Source of the DNA: Myxococcus xanthus
GTDB taxonomy: Bacteria > Myxococcota > Myxococcia > Myxococcales > Myxococcaceae
DNA: 64,000 bases
Assembly: GCF_900106535.1 (NCBI RefSeq)
Contig: NZ_FNOH01000005.1
Location: forward strand, 310,001-374,000
Reading direction: 5' to 3'
Below the pieces are notes generated by a model. That model did no database searches. It was not told the origin of the DNA and saw nothing but the letters and a program-made list of their open reading frames with translations. Positions 61,958 to 64,000 of this stretch are shown here, one piece after another. The first letter of the stretch is position 1. Each line of letters begins with the position of its first letter. Position numbers and translations under genes: made by a program.

Positions 61958-64000
61958 GTGGAGAGCGAAGTCGAACAGCAGCGGGAGCAGACTTTCGCCG
62001 AGGCCATCCTCGGCAAGGACTTCTTCCAGGCGAAGTGGGCGAAGCGGTGGCTGGAGCTGTCCCTCAGTCTGCGCGTCGTGACGGCCACGGCGGGCTTCGC
62101 GGCCCTGCTCTTCCTTCCCTACCTGGGCGCGGTGGGGCTCTGGGACCCCTGGGAGACGCACTACGGCGAAGTCGCGCGGATGATGATTGTCCGCCAGGAC
62201 TACGTGTATCCCTTCTGGGAAAGCTCGTGGTTCTTCTCCAAGCCGCCGCTCACGATGTGGATGCAGGCGCTGGGCATGAACGTGGTGGGCGCGGCGAACC
62301 CGGGTGGGATGCTGGGCCTCTATACGGAGTGGGGCATGCGGATGCCCTTCGCGCTCCTGAGCATCACCGCGGTGGCGCTGCTGTCACTGGCGGTGGCACG
62401 CGTGGTGTCCCGGCGCGCGGGGTTGGCCACCGGCTTCGTGCTGGCCACCATGCCGCTGTACTTCCTGCTCACGCGGCAGACGGTGACGGACACGCCCTTC
62501 GTCACCACCTTCATCTGCGCCATGGCGTGCGCGCTCATCGGCCAACTGGATGCGACGACGAAGCACCGCGCCGCCTGGTGGTACGGCTTCTATTTCTTCG
62601 CCGGCCTGTCCGCGCTGGCCAAGGGCCTGCTGGGCGTGGGCCTGCCCGCCGTCATCCTGGTGTTGTACGCGGCCCTGTCCGTCATTCCCTGGGACAGCGA
62701 CAGCCTGGACGCACACCTGAAGTGGCTCACGCAGTCCCGCTTCCGCAAGGACGTGCGCGAGGGCCGTCAGCCCATGCCCGTGCTGTGGGGGCAGATGTTC
62801 AAGATGCACCTGGGCACGGGCATCCTGGTGTTCTTCGCGGTGGCGGGCCCCTGGTACCTGACGCTGTCCCTCTTCGGCTCCGTGGACGATGAGGGCAAGC
62901 TCTTCTGGTACCGCTTCTTCGTCCACGACCACCTCAACCGCCTCACGGCGGGCGTGCACACCACCACGCCGGGTGGCACGTTCATCTACTTCATCGAGCA
63001 GGGGGGCTTCGCCATCTTCCCCTGGGTGGCGCTGCTGCCCGGCGCCTTCTCGGTGGTGGCGCGGCTGAAGCTTCGCTCGGAGAAGGCGGCGGACCACCTG
63101 GCCATCATCGCGGTGCTGTGGGTGGCCTTCTCCTTCTGGCTGCTGTCGTCCAGCGCCACCAAGTTCCACCACTACGTCTTCCCGGTGCTGCCGGGCGTGG
63201 CCGTCCTCCTGGCGCTCTTCATCGACCGGCTGTGGGAGGAGGGCATCTCCGCGCACGCGGTGAGCCTCATCTTCGGGTTCCTGCTCTTCGTCCTGGTGGG
63301 GAAGAACATCGCGGAGAACCCGAAGATCTTCACCGACCTGTTCGTCTACAACTACGACCGGACCTATCCGCAGGACCTGGTGACGAAGCCCATCGCGTTC
63401 TTCACCTCGCGCTCGCTGTGGACGGGAGATTTGGTGACGCTGGTGCTGCTGGCCTTCGGCGTCTACCTGTCCTTCGATGCCTTCTCCGCGAAGGGGCGGG
63501 CGCGGACGACGCCGAGCGCGCGCGCCGTGGCGTTGATGCTGCTCCTGGGCGGCGTGGCGACGCTGGGCGCGGTGAGCGCCCAGGCCCAGGTGTCCGCCAA
63601 GGCGCTGGTGGGCGTAGCGGTGCTGGCGGTGGCTGGTTATCTGGCATGGGAGTCCATGCGGCCGGGCGCGGAGGGGCGCGCGTCGCTCCAGACACTGGCC
63701 GGCGTGCTGGCGGTGGTGGGCATCGCGTTCGCGGTGCGGGGCTTCCGCCAGCCGGCGGCGGAGGACTCGCTGCTCAAGGCGCTGTCGGAGCCCGTCAACA
63801 TCAAGAAGACGCTGGGCTTCACCTTCGCGGTGGCGGGCGGCATGGCGGTGGTGGCGTCGCTGATGCGAGCGCGGGCGATGCTGTTCGGCACCTTCTGGGT
63901 GCTCGCGGCGGGCATGGCCCTCTGGTTCAACTGGAGCCACTGGGTGGACCTGTCCCACCACTGGACGCAGCGCGACCTCTTCTGGCGCTACTACGCGCAG
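61958..64000 (+). CDS. ArnT-like membrane glycosyltransferase (3' end beyond window)
   Basis: 681 residues visible. Cytoplasmic N-terminal tail, then WDPWETHYGEVARMM, the acidic motif of ArnT/GT39/GT83 enzymes, and at least ten membrane helices, with FSKPPLTMWMQALGM and LTRQTVTDTPFV typical of ArnT. GTG 61958 has AAGGAG ten bases upstream. Would transfer a sugar from a polyprenyl donor to an envelope acceptor. It is a second member of the fold in this window (see 11841-13691). Confidence 0.88.
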   Translation, partial: MESEVEQQREQTFAEAILGKDFFQAKWAKRWLELSLSLRVVTATAGFAALLFLPYLGAVGLWDPWETHYGEVARMMIVRQDYVYPFWESSWFFSKPPLTMWMQALGMNVVGAANPGGMLGLYTEWGMRMPFALLSITAVALLSLAVARVVSRRAGLATGFVLATMPLYFLLTRQTVTDTPFVTTFICAMACALIGQLDATTKHRAAWWYGFYFFAGLSALAKGLLGVGLPAVILVLYAALSVIPWDSDSLDAHLKWLTQSRFRKDVREGRQPMPVLWGQMFKMHLGTGILVFFAVAGPWYLTLSLFGSVDDEGKLFWYRFFVHDHLNRLTAGVHTTTPGGTFIYFIEQGGFAIFPWVALLPGAFSVVARLKLRSEKAADHLAIIAVLWVAFSFWLLSSSATKFHHYVFPVLPGVAVLLALFIDRLWEEGISAHAVSLIFGFLLFVLVGKNIAENPKIFTDLFVYNYDRTYPQDLVTKPIAFFTSRSLWTGDLVTLVLLAFGVYLSFDAFSAKGRARTTPSARAVALMLLLGGVATLGAVSAQAQVSAKALVGVAVLAVAGYLAWESMRPGAEGRASLQTLAGVLAVVGIAFAVRGFRQPAAEDSLLKALSEPVNIKKTLGFTFAVAGGMAVVASLMRARAMLFGTFWVLAAGMALWFNWSHWVDLSHHWTQRDLFWRYYAQ

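Overview
This is a GC-rich, gene-dense bacterial chromosome window from a myxobacterium, very probably Myxococcus or a close relative. The strongest evidence is a carD gene (a CdnL-like domain fused to four RGRPPK AT-hooks) followed directly by carG, a pair known only from myxobacteria. Many cysteine-rich lipoproteins, a large Ser/Thr kinase with a PEGA domain and a MYXO-CTERM-like sorting signal fit this. GTG and TTG starts are common and ATGA/GTGA overlaps are frequent. I see no tRNA, rRNA, CRISPR array, insertion sequence or prophage.

Layout. 1-23.2 kb is mixed housekeeping and accessory content: the 5' part of ligA, rho, lipoproteins, an AI-2E-family permease, a glutamine amidotransferase-like protein with a substituted catalytic His, a glutamine-synthetase-like ligase coupled to an iron alcohol dehydrogenase, a possible nuclease-like protein, an ArnT-like glycosyltransferase operon behind carD-carG, a PEGA Ser/Thr kinase, an SRPBCC/ArsR pair with a clear promoter-operator, and a long acyl-CoA dehydrogenase. 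A tandem-PilZ protein is divergent from the next block.

24.0-41.9 kb is a nearly complete division and cell wall (dcw) cluster on the + strand: mraZ, a STAS protein, rsmH, ftsL, ftsI (with PASTA), murE, murF, mraY, murD, ftsW, murG, murC, murB, ddl, ftsQ, ftsA. It starts at a good sigma-70-type promoter followed by three 10-bp-phased GTGG repeats (MraZ box) and ends at a strong GNRA-loop terminator after ftsA. The genes make lipid II (murE to murG, ddl), process it (ftsI, ftsW) and assemble the divisome (ftsL, ftsQ, ftsA).

ftsZ (50.6 kb) is separated from ftsA by a single 8-kb gene with its own promoter and terminator. It encodes a 2,681-residue exported protein: a Gly-rich N-terminal region, ten 85-residue two-cysteine repeats with Ig-like modules, DxDxDG calcium-type repeats, an internal MYXO-CTERM-like tail followed by an internal signal-peptide-like segment, then an outer-membrane barrel-like region and an OmpA peptidoglycan-binding domain. 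It looks like two exported proteins joined in one reading frame and is the most unusual item in the window.

51.9-64 kb holds a small unknown gene; accC plus a 70-residue biotin carrier and a crotonase-family protein resembling acyl-CoA decarboxylases; a REC-XRE regulator, a twin-FHA/TPR membrane protein and a divergent rhomboid-TPR protease; two paralogous exported barrel-like proteins; and the start of a second ArnT-like glycosyltransferase.
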